NCBI GenBank assembly: GCA_016777325.1
Contig: JADHRQ010000007.1
Coordinates: forward strand, 1-56,927
Direction: 5' to 3'
Source: Flavobacteriales bacterium
GTDB taxonomy: Bacteria > Bacteroidota > Bacteroidia > Flavobacteriales > Flavobacteriaceae
Length of the DNA: 56,927 bases
Below the pieces are notes generated by a model that was not told the origin of the DNA, searched no databases, and saw only the letters and a list, made by a program, of their open reading frames with translations. Made by a program: the position numbers and the translations under genes. Every line of letters starts with the position of its first letter. Position 1 is the first letter of the stretch. Shown in pieces: positions 16,586 to 27,975 of this stretch.

Positions 16586-19502
16586 CTTTCTTATTGTAAG
16601 AATCAAACATAATTGGTGTAGCTATAAATACTGAAGAATAAGTTCCTACAAGAACTCCTATAATTAAAGCAAACATAAATCCTCTAATAGATTCACCACC
16701 AAAAGTAAAAATTGCTACAAGAACAATTAAAGTAGTTAATGAAGTGTTTAGAGTTCTACTTAAAGTACTGTTTAAGGCAGTATTGACAATTGTTTGATTG
16801 TCCCATGATTTATGGATACCAAAGAATTCTCTAATTCTATCAAACACTACTACTGTATCATTCAATGAATAACCAATTACTGTTAATAAGGCAGCTATAA
16901 ATGCTTGATTAATTTCCATATTAAATGGCATTATTTTGTATGTAAGAGAAAATATACCCAGTACTATAATAACATCATGAAAAACAGCTGAAACTGCTCC
17001 TATAGAATATTGCCATTTTTGAAATCTAAGAAGTATGTATAAGAATACTATAATCAAGGAACCAAAAACTGCCCAAACTGAATTCTGTTTAATATCATCT
17101 GCAATCGTTGGCCCCACCTTAATACTTGACATTATACCAACATCTTGTCCAGCTGAAAATTCTTGAAAACTTATAGAATTTACATACTGCGAATTAAGAT
17201 TGTCAAATAAGATATTTTTAATTTCGTTATCTACAGCTAAACCTTCCTCGTCTACTTTATACTTAGTTGTAATCTTTAGTTGATTTGATGCACCAAAAGT
17301 TTTCACCTCAGCACTACCAAAAGCATCGTTTAGTGTAGACTCAATATCTGATGATTTCACCTCTTTGTCAAATCTAACTATGTAAGATCTTCCACCTAAA
17401 AAGTCTACACCTTGGTTTAAACCCTGAACAAATAGTGAGCTTAAGCTAATTAGAATTAAAGCACCAGAAACTACATAAGTAGCTTTTCTTTTGCTTAAAA
17501 ATTTTATACTAAGATTACTAAATAAATCTTTTGTTGACTTCGTAGAAAAAGATAGCTTTCCAGATTTAAAGACTTTGTTGTCAATAAGAAGTCTTGTTAT
17601 AAATATTGCAGTGAATAAAGATGTTGCAATACCAATTAATAGAGTAGTTGCAAAACCTTTAATTGGACCAGTACCAAATATATATAGAACAAGTGCAGTA
17701 AGACCTGTTGTAATATTTGCATCTAAAATTGAAGACAAGGCATTGTTAAACCCATCATTAATAGATTGTTTAAGCCCTTTTTCTTTTCTTAACTCTTCCC
17801 TTACCCTTTCAAATATTAATACATTAGCATCAACTGATATACCAATTGTAAGAACAATTCCAGCAATACCAGGTAATGTTAATACAGCTCCTAACCCAGC
17901 TAAAATTCCAAATATTAGAATTATGTTAAGTATCAAGGCTACATCAGCAAATATTCCGGATGGACCATAATAAAAAATCATCCAAACAAGAACAAATGAT
18001 AATGCAATCATAAAAGAATAAACTCCACTATCAATAGCTTCTTGACCAAGAGATGGTCCAACAACTTCAGACTGAATTATTGTAGCAGAGGCTGGAAGTT
18101 TACCGGCTCTTAAAACATTGGCTAAATCAATAGCCTCGTTTAAATCAAATTCACCTGTTATTTCTGATCTACCTCCACTTATAGCTCCTCTTGTAACTCC
18201 TGGAGCAGAATAAACTACATCATCTAAAACTATAGCTATATTAGAATTTTGATTATAAGCTACTCCAGTTAGGTTTTCCCAAACTCTAGCACCTTGAGAA
18301 TTCATTTGCATTGAGACAGCAGCATTTCCAACCGCATCGTAACTTTGAGAAGCATCTACTACAACCCCACCACTTAATGGAGCTTGATCTTCTCTATTAG
18401 ATTTAATTGCATAGAGACTAGTTAAACCGTCTTGATCTTCTTTACCCCATAAGAACTTAGCATATCTATAGTCTCTTGGAAGAAGCTTTCTTACATCTGG
18501 AAGAGAAAGATATGAGTTTACAAGTTCCTGATCACGTGGTAAAAATCTTGCAATAATTGGTCCACCTTGATAACTATATGCTCTAACAAGGCTTAAAAGA
18601 GGATTTGACTTATTCTGAATAGAATCAGAAGATTGTTCAACTTCAGATAAAAGATCATCAATATCTGAGCCACTAGGCTTAGCTTTAATATCTTCAGCTT
18701 CAATTGAAGATAAATATTCATTTGCTGAAGAGATAAAACTTATTAAATCATCATTCTTAAAAGTTTCCCAAAACTCTAATTGAGCAGTACTTTGTAATAG
18801 ATTCTGTATTCTGTCAATGTCTTTTGCTCCAGGTAACTCAATTAATATTCTACCAGAAGAACCTAATCTCTGAATGTTAGGCTGAGTTACACCAAATTTA
18901 TCTATACGCTTTCTTAAAACCTCAAAAGCAGAAATAATCGATTCGTCAATTTTTGATCTTATAATAGATTTCATATCATCATCCGAAGTGTCAAAGGAAA
19001 CATCAGAACTTAAAGTTCTATTTCCAAAAATCTCAGGAGAAGTCAATCTAGTTGGATCTGAATCTGAATCAAAGGCATCAAAGAAGGATTCTAAATAAGT
19101 TTGATCAGATTGTTTTTGTAACTCATCAGCATTATCTAAAGCAAGGTTAAATTTTTGATTTAAAGAGTTTTCTGAAAGTCCCTTTAGTAAATCTTTAATT
19201 GAAATTTGAAGTATTACATTAATCCCACCTTTTAAATCTAATCCTTGATTTAATTCTTTTTGTTTTGCATCATTATAGGATGAATACATTAAGACAGGAA
19301 AATCTCCGATTGAATCAAGGAATCTTATCTCTTCACTTGCTCTCTTTTCGGCAAATGAAATCTCATCTTCAGAGATTTTTTCAATAGCTGCATTTCTAGC
19401 TTTGTTTTCAAGAGTTGAAGAAATAAAAGTGAATGATAACTGGTATATACTTACTATACCAAATAAAATAGCAAAAGTTTTAATTAATGAAGTTCCTTGC
19501 AT
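16578..19502 (-). CDS. secDF: Fused SecD-SecF protein translocase subunit
   Basis: This 974-residue protein joins SecD and SecF in one chain, as usual in Bacteroidota. The SecD half has one N-terminal membrane segment, the LNQGLDLKGGINVIL motif, a long periplasmic domain with ELPGAKDIDR and a five-segment membrane block. The SecF half starts near residue 665 with a membrane helix and NQGVDFLGGRSY, then a second five-segment block containing NDTVVVFDRIRE. It uses the proton gradient to help Sec export. Its own promoter lies in the 55-base gap after mdh. Confidence 0.96.
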   Translation of the reverse strand: MQGTSLIKTFAILFGIVSIYQLSFTFISSTLENKARNAAIEKISEDEISFAEKRASEEIRFLDSIGDFPVLMYSSYNDAKQKELNQGLDLKGGINVILQISIKDLLKGLSENSLNQKFNLALDNADELQKQSDQTYLESFFDAFDSDSDPTRLTSPEIFGNRTLSSDVSFDTSDDDMKSIIRSKIDESIISAFEVLRKRIDKFGVTQPNIQRLGSSGRILIELPGAKDIDRIQNLLQSTAQLEFWETFKNDDLISFISSANEYLSSIEAEDIKAKPSGSDIDDLLSEVEQSSDSIQNKSNPLLSLVRAYSYQGGPIIARFLPRDQELVNSYLSLPDVRKLLPRDYRYAKFLWGKEDQDGLTSLYAIKSNREDQAPLSGGVVVDASQSYDAVGNAAVSMQMNSQGARVWENLTGVAYNQNSNIAIVLDDVVYSAPGVTRGAISGGRSEITGEFDLNEAIDLANVLRAGKLPASATIIQSEVVGPSLGQEAIDSGVYSFMIALSFVLVWMIFYYGPSGIFADVALILNIILIFGILAGLGAVLTLPGIAGIVLTIGISVDANVLIFERVREELRKEKGLKQSINDGFNNALSSILDANITTGLTALVLYIFGTGPIKGFATTLLIGIATSLFTAIFITRLLIDNKVFKSGKLSFSTKSTKDLFSNLSIKFLSKRKATYVVSGALILISLSSLFVQGLNQGVDFLGGRSYIVRFDKEVKSSDIESTLNDAFGSAEVKTFGASNQLKITTKYKVDEEGLAVDNEIKNILFDNLNSQYVNSISFQEFSAGQDVGIMSSIKVGPTIADDIKQNSVWAVFGSLIIVFLYILLRFQKWQYSIGAVSAVFHDVIIVLGIFSLTYKIMPFNMEINQAFIAALLTVIGYSLNDTVVVFDRIREFFGIHKSWDNQTIVNTALNSTLSRTLNTSLTTLIVLVAIFTFGGESIRGFMFALIIGVLVGTYSSVFIATPIMFDSYNKKAK

Positions 19503-19520
19503 GATAGATTTTTAACGCCC

Positions 19521-19548
19521 CAAATATAACATTTGAATATTGAACAAA
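19521..19548 (-). promoter_or_regulatory. Promoter for secDF (TTTG, 16-base spacer, TATATTTG)
   Basis: On the minus strand TTTG (19545-19548) and TATATTTG (19521-19528) form a two-part Bacteroidota promoter, 18 bases before the secDF ATG. It separates secDF from the upstream gyrB-mdh unit. Confidence 0.6.
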
Positions 19549-19557
19549 CAACTTTAT

Positions 19558-20490
19558 CTATATTAAACCATTAAGTGCAGAATTGGTTTGTTTAACAGCG
19601 TTGACACTATTGTTAAACATTTCTAATTCATTTTGATTTAAATCAAATTCAACAACTCCTTCAAAACCATTCCTACCAATTGTAGAAGGTACACCTATGC
19701 AGAGATCATTTGCATTGTATTCTCCATCCAAATAAACAGAACATGGAAGCGTCTCTTTTGTATCATTTACTATAGCATTCACTAAATAAGAAACAGAGGC
19801 TCCTGGTGCATACCAAGCTGAAGTTCCAAGAAGTTTTGTTAATGTTGCTCCACCAACCATGGTTTGAGATGAAATATTTTTTAGTTCATCTTTAGATACA
19901 ATATCTGATAAAAGTATATTGTTACACTTAGCCAATGAAGTTAATGGGATCATAGTTGTATCTCCATGGCCTCCAATAACCATTGCATTTATATCGTGTT
20001 GATTGTATTTTGTAGACATTGAAATGTAAGTTTTAAATCTTGAACTATCTAGAATTCCTCCCATTCCAATGACTCTATTCTTTGGTATATCGAATACTTT
20101 ATTTACTAAGTAAGTCATTGTGTCCATTGGATTAGAAACTACAATAATTATAGCATCTGGAGAATGTTTTAGTAAATTTTCAGAGACTGATTTAACAATA
20201 CCAGCATTTATTCCTATCAACTCCTCTCTTGTCATTCCTGGTTTTCTTGGGATCCCTGATGTTATTACAACAACATCACTATTGGAGGTTTTTGAATAAT
20301 CATTTGTAACACCAATAACTTTAGATTTAAAACCTAATGTGCTGGTAGTTTGAGTAAGGTCTAATGCTTTACCCTCTGCAAAACCTTCTTTAATATCTAA
20401 GAGAATAATTTCTTCTACAATCTCTTTTAACAAAATATATTCTGCACAGGATGAACCAACATTACCCGCACCAACTATAGTTACCTTCAT
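19558..20490 (-). CDS. mdh: Malate dehydrogenase (LDH-like type)
   Basis: This 310-residue NAD-dependent enzyme converts malate to oxaloacetate in the TCA cycle. It shows the Rossmann motif GAGNVGSS, DLTQTTS, the substrate-binding PRKPGMTREEL, VSNPMDTMTYL and the catalytic His in GGHGDTTMIP. The Arg in the mobile loop (RKPGMTR) favours malate over lactate. It begins two bases after gyrB, so it shares that transcript. Aconitase, another TCA enzyme, is elsewhere in the window at 54-56 kb. Confidence 0.95.
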   Translation of the reverse strand: MKVTIVGAGNVGSSCAEYILLKEIVEEIILLDIKEGFAEGKALDLTQTTSTLGFKSKVIGVTNDYSKTSNSDVVVITSGIPRKPGMTREELIGINAGIVKSVSENLLKHSPDAIIIVVSNPMDTMTYLVNKVFDIPKNRVIGMGGILDSSRFKTYISMSTKYNQHDINAMVIGGHGDTTMIPLTSLAKCNNILLSDIVSKDELKNISSQTMVGGATLTKLLGTSAWYAPGASVSYLVNAIVNDTKETLPCSVYLDGEYNANDLCIGVPSTIGRNGFEGVVEFDLNQNELEMFNNSVNAVKQTNSALNGLI

Positions 20491-20492
20491 AA

Positions 20493-22454
<1,962 letters not shown>

Positions 22455-22533
22455 TTATTACTATAAATATACTAAAAAACGAGGGGGTAAATGTCTTGTG
22501 ACTAACAGTATTTAAGGTAAACTTATCAACATT

Positions 22534-24201
22534 TTATTCATAAGATTCATTATGAATATTTGATATAGATCTACCACTTGGATCATTCATATTTTTGAAG
22601 GTTTCATCCCATTCTAAAGCTTGAGGAGTACTACATGCAACAGAAGGTACAGAAGGGACAGATAAAGCAGCTGCTTGACTAGGAAAATGATCATTAAAAA
22701 TAGATCTGTAATAAAATTCTTCTTTATTTTGAGGAGTATTTACAGGGAAAACATTCGATGCATTTTTCAAATCATTATCACTTACTTCCTTAGATACTAA
22801 TTCTTTTAAACTGTCAATCCAAGAATATCCTACTCCGTCAGAAAATTGTTCTTTTTGTCTCCACAATACACTCTCTGGCAAATAATCCTTAAATGCCTCT
22901 CTTAAAATCCATTTCTCAATTCTTCCATTTTTTATCATTTTATCTTCTGGGTTAATATTCATTGCGATATCAATAAATTCCTTATCTAGAAAAGGAACCC
23001 TACCTTCAATTCCCCATGCAGCTAATGACTTATTAGCTCTCAAACAATCATACTGGTGTAACTTATCTAATTTTCTGACGGTTTCTTCATGAAACTCCTT
23101 AGCATTTGGGGCTTTATGGAAATACAAGTATCCTCCAAAAAGTTCATCAGCACCTTCACCAGAAAGCACCATTTTAATTCCTAAAGATTTAATAGCTCTA
23201 GCCATTAAATACATTGGAGTGGAAGCTCTAATAGTTGTTATATCATAAGTTTCAAGATGATAAATGACATCTCTAATAGCATCAACACCTTCTTGAATAG
23301 TAAAGTTTATTTCATGATGAATCGTTCCAATATGATCAGCAACAATTTTTGCAGCTTTCAAATCAGGAGCATCTTTTAAACCAACAGAAAATGAATGAAG
23401 TTGGGGATACCAAGCATCTTGCTCATCATTAGATTCAACTCTTTTAGAAGCAAATTTTTTAGCTAATGCTGAAGTTATAGATGAATCAAGACCTCCTGAT
23501 AATAAAACACCATATGGAACATCACTCATTAATTGTCTTTTAACAGCTGCAGATAATGAATCATGAATAGCCTTAATGGATGTATCTGAATTCTTTACAT
23601 TATCATAGGAAACCCAATCAGGCTTATACCATTTTGTTAACCCAGAAGTATCACTTAGAAGATAATGACCAGGAGGAAAAAGTTCAATTTTACCACAAAC
23701 GCCTTCAAGAGATTTTAACTCAGAGGAAACATAAAAAATATTATCATCATCCCAGCCCATGTAAAGAGGAATAATTCCCATATGATCTCTGGCTATAAAG
23801 TATCTGTCTTTTGATGAATCATATAAAGCAAAAGCAAAGATTCCATTTAATTCATTTAAAAATTCGACACCCTTTTCTTCGTACAATGCTAGTATTACTT
23901 CACAATCTGATTCAGTTCTAAAATTATAACTAGATGTTAAAGTGTTTTTTAGATTTTTATGATTGTAAATCTCTCCATTTACAGCAATTACCTTTAAACT
24001 ATCTTCGGATAAAATAGGTTGTTTTCCTGAGGTAGGATCAACTATTGCAAGTCTCTCATGAGCTAAAATAGCATTTTTTGATGAGTAAATACCACTCCAA
24101 TCAGGACCTCTATGCCTAACTTTTTGTGACATTTTAAGGACATTAGATCTAATTTCATCATTGTTGCCTTTAAGATTAAAGGCACACACAATTCCACACA
24201 T
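22534..24201 (-). CDS. asnB: Glutamine-hydrolysing asparagine synthetase B
   Basis: AsnB makes asparagine from aspartate, ATP and glutamine. The N-terminal Cys2 nucleophile (MCGIVCAF) and RHRGPDWSG form the glutaminase domain. The synthetase domain has the pyrophosphate loop LLSGGLDSS and LSGEGADELFGGY. At 555 residues it is full length and close to the E. coli AsnB type. It follows the amidohydrolase gene by three bases, suggesting co-transcription. Confidence 0.97.
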   Translation of the reverse strand: MCGIVCAFNLKGNNDEIRSNVLKMSQKVRHRGPDWSGIYSSKNAILAHERLAIVDPTSGKQPILSEDSLKVIAVNGEIYNHKNLKNTLTSSYNFRTESDCEVILALYEEKGVEFLNELNGIFAFALYDSSKDRYFIARDHMGIIPLYMGWDDDNIFYVSSELKSLEGVCGKIELFPPGHYLLSDTSGLTKWYKPDWVSYDNVKNSDTSIKAIHDSLSAAVKRQLMSDVPYGVLLSGGLDSSITSALAKKFASKRVESNDEQDAWYPQLHSFSVGLKDAPDLKAAKIVADHIGTIHHEINFTIQEGVDAIRDVIYHLETYDITTIRASTPMYLMARAIKSLGIKMVLSGEGADELFGGYLYFHKAPNAKEFHEETVRKLDKLHQYDCLRANKSLAAWGIEGRVPFLDKEFIDIAMNINPEDKMIKNGRIEKWILREAFKDYLPESVLWRQKEQFSDGVGYSWIDSLKELVSKEVSDNDLKNASNVFPVNTPQNKEEFYYRSIFNDHFPSQAAALSVPSVPSVACSTPQALEWDETFKNMNDPSGRSISNIHNESYE

Positions 24202-24204
24202 ATT

Positions 24205-25830
24205 TTAGTTGTATCTTCTGTTAAAAACTAACTCTCCGTCTATAAAGGTGGCTACTGTATTAGTATAAGGAATTCTATTTTCAGCAGATCTTATAATATC
24301 ATTATCAAGTATTATAAAATCAGCAGATTTACCAACCTCAATACTACCCTTCTCTTCTTCTTCAAAATTAGCATATGCGCCATGAATAGTCATAGCATAA
24401 AGAGCATCTCCTCTACCTATACTGTTTTCCATTTGAAATCCTTCACTCGGATATCCATCTATATCTTTTCTGGCTACAGCTGAATAAAATGTCATTATTG
24501 GGCTTATATCCTCAACCGGGAAGTCAGTTCCAAATGCTATCACCTTAGATCTAGTTAATAATTCTTTATAAGCGTATGCAAGATTAGCTCTTTTCTTACC
24601 TACCCTATCATAAAGCCAGTACATATCACTGGTTGCGTGAGTCGGTTGTACAGAAGGAATTATTTTTTGATTAAAAAGATCAATATCGTTCTCATTAATA
24701 ACTTGAGCGTGTTCAATCCTCCATCTTGGATCTCTATAGTTAAATAAAGCATTTCTATATGCTTCAAGAACAATTCTATTAGCATTATCTCCAATGGCAT
24801 GAGTATTCATTTGAAATTTAGTTCCTGATAACTTAAATGCAAGATTTTTAATAGAATCAATAGGGGTTCTTATAATTCCTTTATAACCTCTTCTGTCAGA
24901 ATAATCTTCTATCATGCTTGCACCCCTAGAACCTAAAGCTCCATCAGCATATACTTTTACTGACCTTACATTTAATTTATCTGTTTTATATGGACCTTGA
25001 TTTAAATAGTAGTCTACATCTTCAAGATTATTCTCAATCATAGCATAAATCTTAATTTTAAGAACACCTGTTTTTTGAAGACTATCAATTAACTCTATTT
25101 GTTCTCTAGATATACCAGCCTCTGCGATAGTTGTTAAACCATTTTCAAATGCAATTTCTTGAGCAGAAATTAAAGCCTTGATTGATTCTTCTTTTGTAGG
25201 AGCAGGAATTATATCATCTATTAACCTCATCGCGTTATCTATAAGAACTCCTGTAAGTTTTCCATTTGATTTAACAAATTCTCCTCCATCAACATTTGAT
25301 GATTTATCAATTCCTGCAAGATTTAATGCAAAATCATTAACTAAATATGCATGTCCATCAATTCTCCTAAGTACAATTGCTTTATCTGGAAACTCTTCAT
25401 TTAATAATTTATTTGTTGGGAATGATTTATTCTCCCAATCGTTTTGATCCCAACCTCTACCTATTATAAAATCCTTTTCATTAGAATTATTATATTCAAT
25501 CACACGTTTTAAAACCTCTTGAAAGCTTTTAGTTTTTTTAAGATTTACTTGATCATTAAAAAATCCTAGATTATAAAAATGAGCATGCGAGTCAATAAAA
25601 CCAGGGTATACAGGAAGACCTTCAGCATTAATTATATTAGAAGATGAGTAGTTTGAAGTTACCGAATCATCACCTACATAAATAAATTTACCATCTTTAA
25701 CGGCAAAAGAAGTAGCCTTATTGTTATTATTATCTACAGTATAAATCTCAGCATTATAAACAATAAGATCTACCTGCTCTGAACAGGAAGTGAAAACTAA
25801 AATTAGAAATAAAAGTATTTTTTTGATCAT
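24205..25830 (-). CDS. YtcJ-like amidohydrolase, lipoprotein
   Basis: The 541-residue protein has a lipoprotein signal with lipobox FTSC and then a metal-dependent amidohydrolase barrel of the YtcJ/Amidohydro_3 group. Metal or catalytic motifs are FIDSHAHFYNLG, NTHAIGDNAN, IEHAQVI and GTDFPVED. The C-terminal IEVGKSADFIILDND is the usual small beta domain. It would hydrolyse amide or related bonds at the cell envelope; the substrate is unknown. It is the first gene of a unit with asnB and diverges from the FtsE-like gene. Confidence 0.9.
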   Translation of the reverse strand: MIKKILLFLILVFTSCSEQVDLIVYNAEIYTVDNNNNKATSFAVKDGKFIYVGDDSVTSNYSSSNIINAEGLPVYPGFIDSHAHFYNLGFFNDQVNLKKTKSFQEVLKRVIEYNNSNEKDFIIGRGWDQNDWENKSFPTNKLLNEEFPDKAIVLRRIDGHAYLVNDFALNLAGIDKSSNVDGGEFVKSNGKLTGVLIDNAMRLIDDIIPAPTKEESIKALISAQEIAFENGLTTIAEAGISREQIELIDSLQKTGVLKIKIYAMIENNLEDVDYYLNQGPYKTDKLNVRSVKVYADGALGSRGASMIEDYSDRRGYKGIIRTPIDSIKNLAFKLSGTKFQMNTHAIGDNANRIVLEAYRNALFNYRDPRWRIEHAQVINENDIDLFNQKIIPSVQPTHATSDMYWLYDRVGKKRANLAYAYKELLTRSKVIAFGTDFPVEDISPIMTFYSAVARKDIDGYPSEGFQMENSIGRGDALYAMTIHGAYANFEEEEKGSIEVGKSADFIILDNDIIRSAENRIPYTNTVATFIDGELVFNRRYN

Positions 25831-25939
25831 AAAAAATAAAGTACAAATTAAATCAAATGAACGGTATGAAACAAAAAAAACTAAATAATAATTAACAATT
25901 TAATATTACAATATTTTATTACTTTGGCTCAAAGAAAAA

Positions 25940-26620
25940 ATGCAACTAGTTGAAATTAAAAATACCAATATTTCTATTGATACAATAAATGTATTAGAAA
26001 ATGTAAACTTTGATCTACTTCAAGGAGAGATGAAATTTTTAATTGGTAAAACAGGAAGTGGTAAAACAACTTTTATTAATTCAATATTTGGTAATCTAGC
26101 TCCTTCAAAATCAGAGGTTTTTAAAGTTTTAGGCTTTAACATTAACAATCTTAGTAATAAAGAAATACCTCTTTTAAGAAGAAAAATTGGATTTGTTTTT
26201 CAGGATTTTAAATTGTTAGGAGATAGAAGTATTTATGATAATATGAAGTTTGTTCTAGAAGCTACTGGCTGGAGTGATTTAAATAAAATTGATGCCCAAA
26301 TTATAAAAGTCTTTAAACTAGTTGGCATAAATTCTCCAATGGAAAAATTTCCAAATGAGCTTTCAGGTGGAGAGCAACAAAGAGTTGCAATAGCAAGGTC
26401 AATGATAAATGAACCAGAGTTAATAATTGCAGATGAACCAACAGGTAATTTAGATCCAGAAACTAGCTCAGAAATAATATCTTTGTTTGAAAAGCTAAAT
26501 AAAATGGGTACTTCAATGATTATAGCTACTCATGATTATAATTTAATTCTAAAATTAGAGGGACAAGTATATAAATGTGAGGATGGTAGTATCTTTGAAG
26601 TGAAAAGAAAAAATAATTAA
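25940..26620 (+). CDS. FtsE-like ABC transporter ATPase
   Basis: This 226-residue ATPase has Walker A GKTGSGKTT, Q-loop FVFQDFKLL, signature LSGGEQQRVAIARS, Walker B LIIADEPTGNLD and the switch His in ATHDYN. The pattern is that of the FtsE/LolD/MacB group. FtsE with FtsX controls cell-wall hydrolases at division, but no ftsX or other permease gene is adjacent, so the partner is elsewhere. It is eight bases upstream of kdsA. I give no gene symbol because LolD-like proteins look very similar. Confidence 0.85.
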   Translation: MQLVEIKNTNISIDTINVLENVNFDLLQGEMKFLIGKTGSGKTTFINSIFGNLAPSKSEVFKVLGFNINNLSNKEIPLLRRKIGFVFQDFKLLGDRSIYDNMKFVLEATGWSDLNKIDAQIIKVFKLVGINSPMEKFPNELSGGEQQRVAIARSMINEPELIIADEPTGNLDPETSSEIISLFEKLNKMGTSMIIATHDYNLILKLEGQVYKCEDGSIFEVKRKNN

Positions 26621-26628
26621 TAGCTAAC

Positions 26629-27429
26629 ATGATGTTAAATGAAACACCAAAAGACAAGTTTTTATTAATAGCTGGACCATGCGCTATAGAAGGAGAAGAA
26701 ATTGCATTAAAGATTGCAGAAAAACTAATTTCAATTACTTCTAAACTATCTCTTCCTATGGTCTTTAAAGGAAGCTATAGAAAAGCAAACAGAACAAGAC
26801 TTGACAGTTTTACAGGTATTGGTGATTTGAAAGCGTTAAAAATTTTAAAGAAAATAAACAGTGAATTTAATGTCCCCGTTATAACCGATATTCATGATAA
26901 AAATGAAGCTGATATAGCGGCCGAATATGTAGATATTCTCCAAATACCTGCATTTCTTGCCAGACAAACAGATCTTCTTGTAGGTGCCGCTAAGACAAAT
27001 AGAATAGTAAATATTAAAAAGGGACAATTTATGAGTGCTGAAAGTATGAAATATGCAGTAGATAAAGTTAAACAATCTGGTAATGAAAATGTTATGCTAA
27101 CTGAAAGAGGAACTCAATTTGGTTATAATGACCTAATCGTTGATTTTAGAGGCATATCAGAGTTAAAAAAACTTGCACCTACTATTTTAGATGTAACTCA
27201 CTCAGTTCAAAGACCAAATCAAACATCAGGTGTTACTGGTGGAAATCCAGAGTATATTGAATCTCTTGCAAGAGCAGGAATTGTTAACAATGTAGATGGT
27301 ATATTCTTAGAAACACACACAGATCCATCTCAAGCAAAAAGTGATGGAGCGAATATGCTTGATATAAATAATCTTGAAGGGCTATTAAATAACTTACTTA
27401 CTCTTCGAGAAGCTACATCAAAAATTTAG
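26629..27429 (+). CDS. kdsA: 3-deoxy-8-phosphooctulonate (Kdo-8-P) synthase
   Basis: KdsA condenses phosphoenolpyruvate with arabinose 5-phosphate to make Kdo-8-phosphate for lipopolysaccharide. The 266-residue barrel shows LIAGPCAIEGEE, FKGSYRKANRTR, TDIHDKNEA, IPAFLARQTDLL, TERGTQFGYNDL and THSVQRPN. No Cys replaces the Asn in FKGSYRKANRT, which is the pattern of metal-independent enzymes. The matching phosphatase-like gene (kdsC) is at 41.3 kb. Confidence 0.96.
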   Translation: MMLNETPKDKFLLIAGPCAIEGEEIALKIAEKLISITSKLSLPMVFKGSYRKANRTRLDSFTGIGDLKALKILKKINSEFNVPVITDIHDKNEADIAAEYVDILQIPAFLARQTDLLVGAAKTNRIVNIKKGQFMSAESMKYAVDKVKQSGNENVMLTERGTQFGYNDLIVDFRGISELKKLAPTILDVTHSVQRPNQTSGVTGGNPEYIESLARAGIVNNVDGIFLETHTDPSQAKSDGANMLDINNLEGLLNNLLTLREATSKI

Positions 27430-27439
27430 TTAATTATCA

Positions 27440-27447
27440 TATCTTTG
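27440..27447 (+). promoter_or_regulatory. -7 promoter box (TATCTTTG) for tmRNA
   Basis: This is an exact TAnnTTTG match 24 bases upstream of the mature tmRNA 5' end, leaving a short precursor leader. No obvious -33 TTTG is present. Confidence 0.55.
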
Positions 27448-27471
27448 CACACTTAAGTACATTGATGTATT

Positions 27472-27867
27472 GGGGTCGACAGGTATTGACAGCAAGACTA
27501 ATGTTTTTATTTGCAAGTCGAGCAATGAAAATAAACTCGTAAATCTGATTTTTTAACCTTTAAATGGCGAAAATAACTACGCTTTAGCTGCATAATTGAC
27601 TGAATTACAGTAAGTCATTGCGAATCTCAACTAGGTTGAGAAGCTAGATGTCTCTTAAAAACTTTGATTGACAGTTTTTAATTAAGAGATACCATAAAGT
27701 TAATCTAGAGTTTTATAAGCACTGGGTAAAACTTAAAACTTAAGTGATAAGGAAAATATTTTGGTTGTTATCTACCAAGTATTTTTTCGAAAATTTAATG
27801 ATAACTAAACTTGTAGAAGGTAATTTTATTACTTGTATGGACGAGGGTTCGAATCCCTCCGACTCCA
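27472..27867 (+). ncRNA. ssrA: Transfer-messenger RNA (tmRNA)
   Basis: The 5' end GGGGTCGAC pairs with the 3' CGACTCC to form an alanine-tRNA-like acceptor, and the T arm reads GGGTTCGAATCCC. Between them the tag frame at 27566-27595 reads GGC GAA AAT AAC TAC GCT TTA GCT GCA TAA, encoding GENNYALAA and a stop. The rest of the 396 bases is consistent with the usual pseudoknots. tmRNA with SmpB rescues stalled ribosomes and tags the peptide for degradation. No CCA is encoded. Confidence 0.97.
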
Positions 27868-27874
27868 CATTTTT

Positions 27875-27902
27875 AACCTCAACTTTTAGTTGGGGTTTTT
27901 TA
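27875..27902 (+). terminator. Intrinsic terminator after ssrA
   Basis: The seven-base stem CCTCAAC/GTTGGGG, extended by two A-T pairs, closes a TTTTA loop and runs into a T tract. It ends the tmRNA transcript. Confidence 0.85.
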
Positions 27903-27975
27903 TGAGTAACGAACGTTACATTAAAAACTTTAAACAAAAATAATTTTTGATTATTCTGAAATTAATAGATGCTTT

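Noticed and set aside
17491-17970. A 159-codon plus-strand frame opposite secDF
   Set aside because: It lies wholly inside the well-supported secDF gene and its product has no recognisable features; likewise the long frames opposite gyrB (21832-22182), murA (47515-47973) and ccsBA (38311-38637).
22523-22531. DnaA-box-like TTATCAACA upstream of gyrB, also at 50591-50599 before HU
   Set aside because: Each is a single copy with one mismatch to TTATCCACA; no cluster, no AT-rich unwinding element and no dnaA gene, so no origin is claimed.
27906-27919. Palindrome GTAACG-AA-CGTTAC between the ssrA terminator and the ABC-F gene
   Set aside because: A single short palindrome with no repeat elsewhere; it might be an operator but nothing supports this.
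27740-27937. A 65-codon open frame on the minus strand over the tmRNA 3' part
   Set aside because: It overlaps the tRNA-like end of ssrA and the terminator; the SEGFEPSS-type peptide is a well-known artefact of translating tRNA-like T arms.
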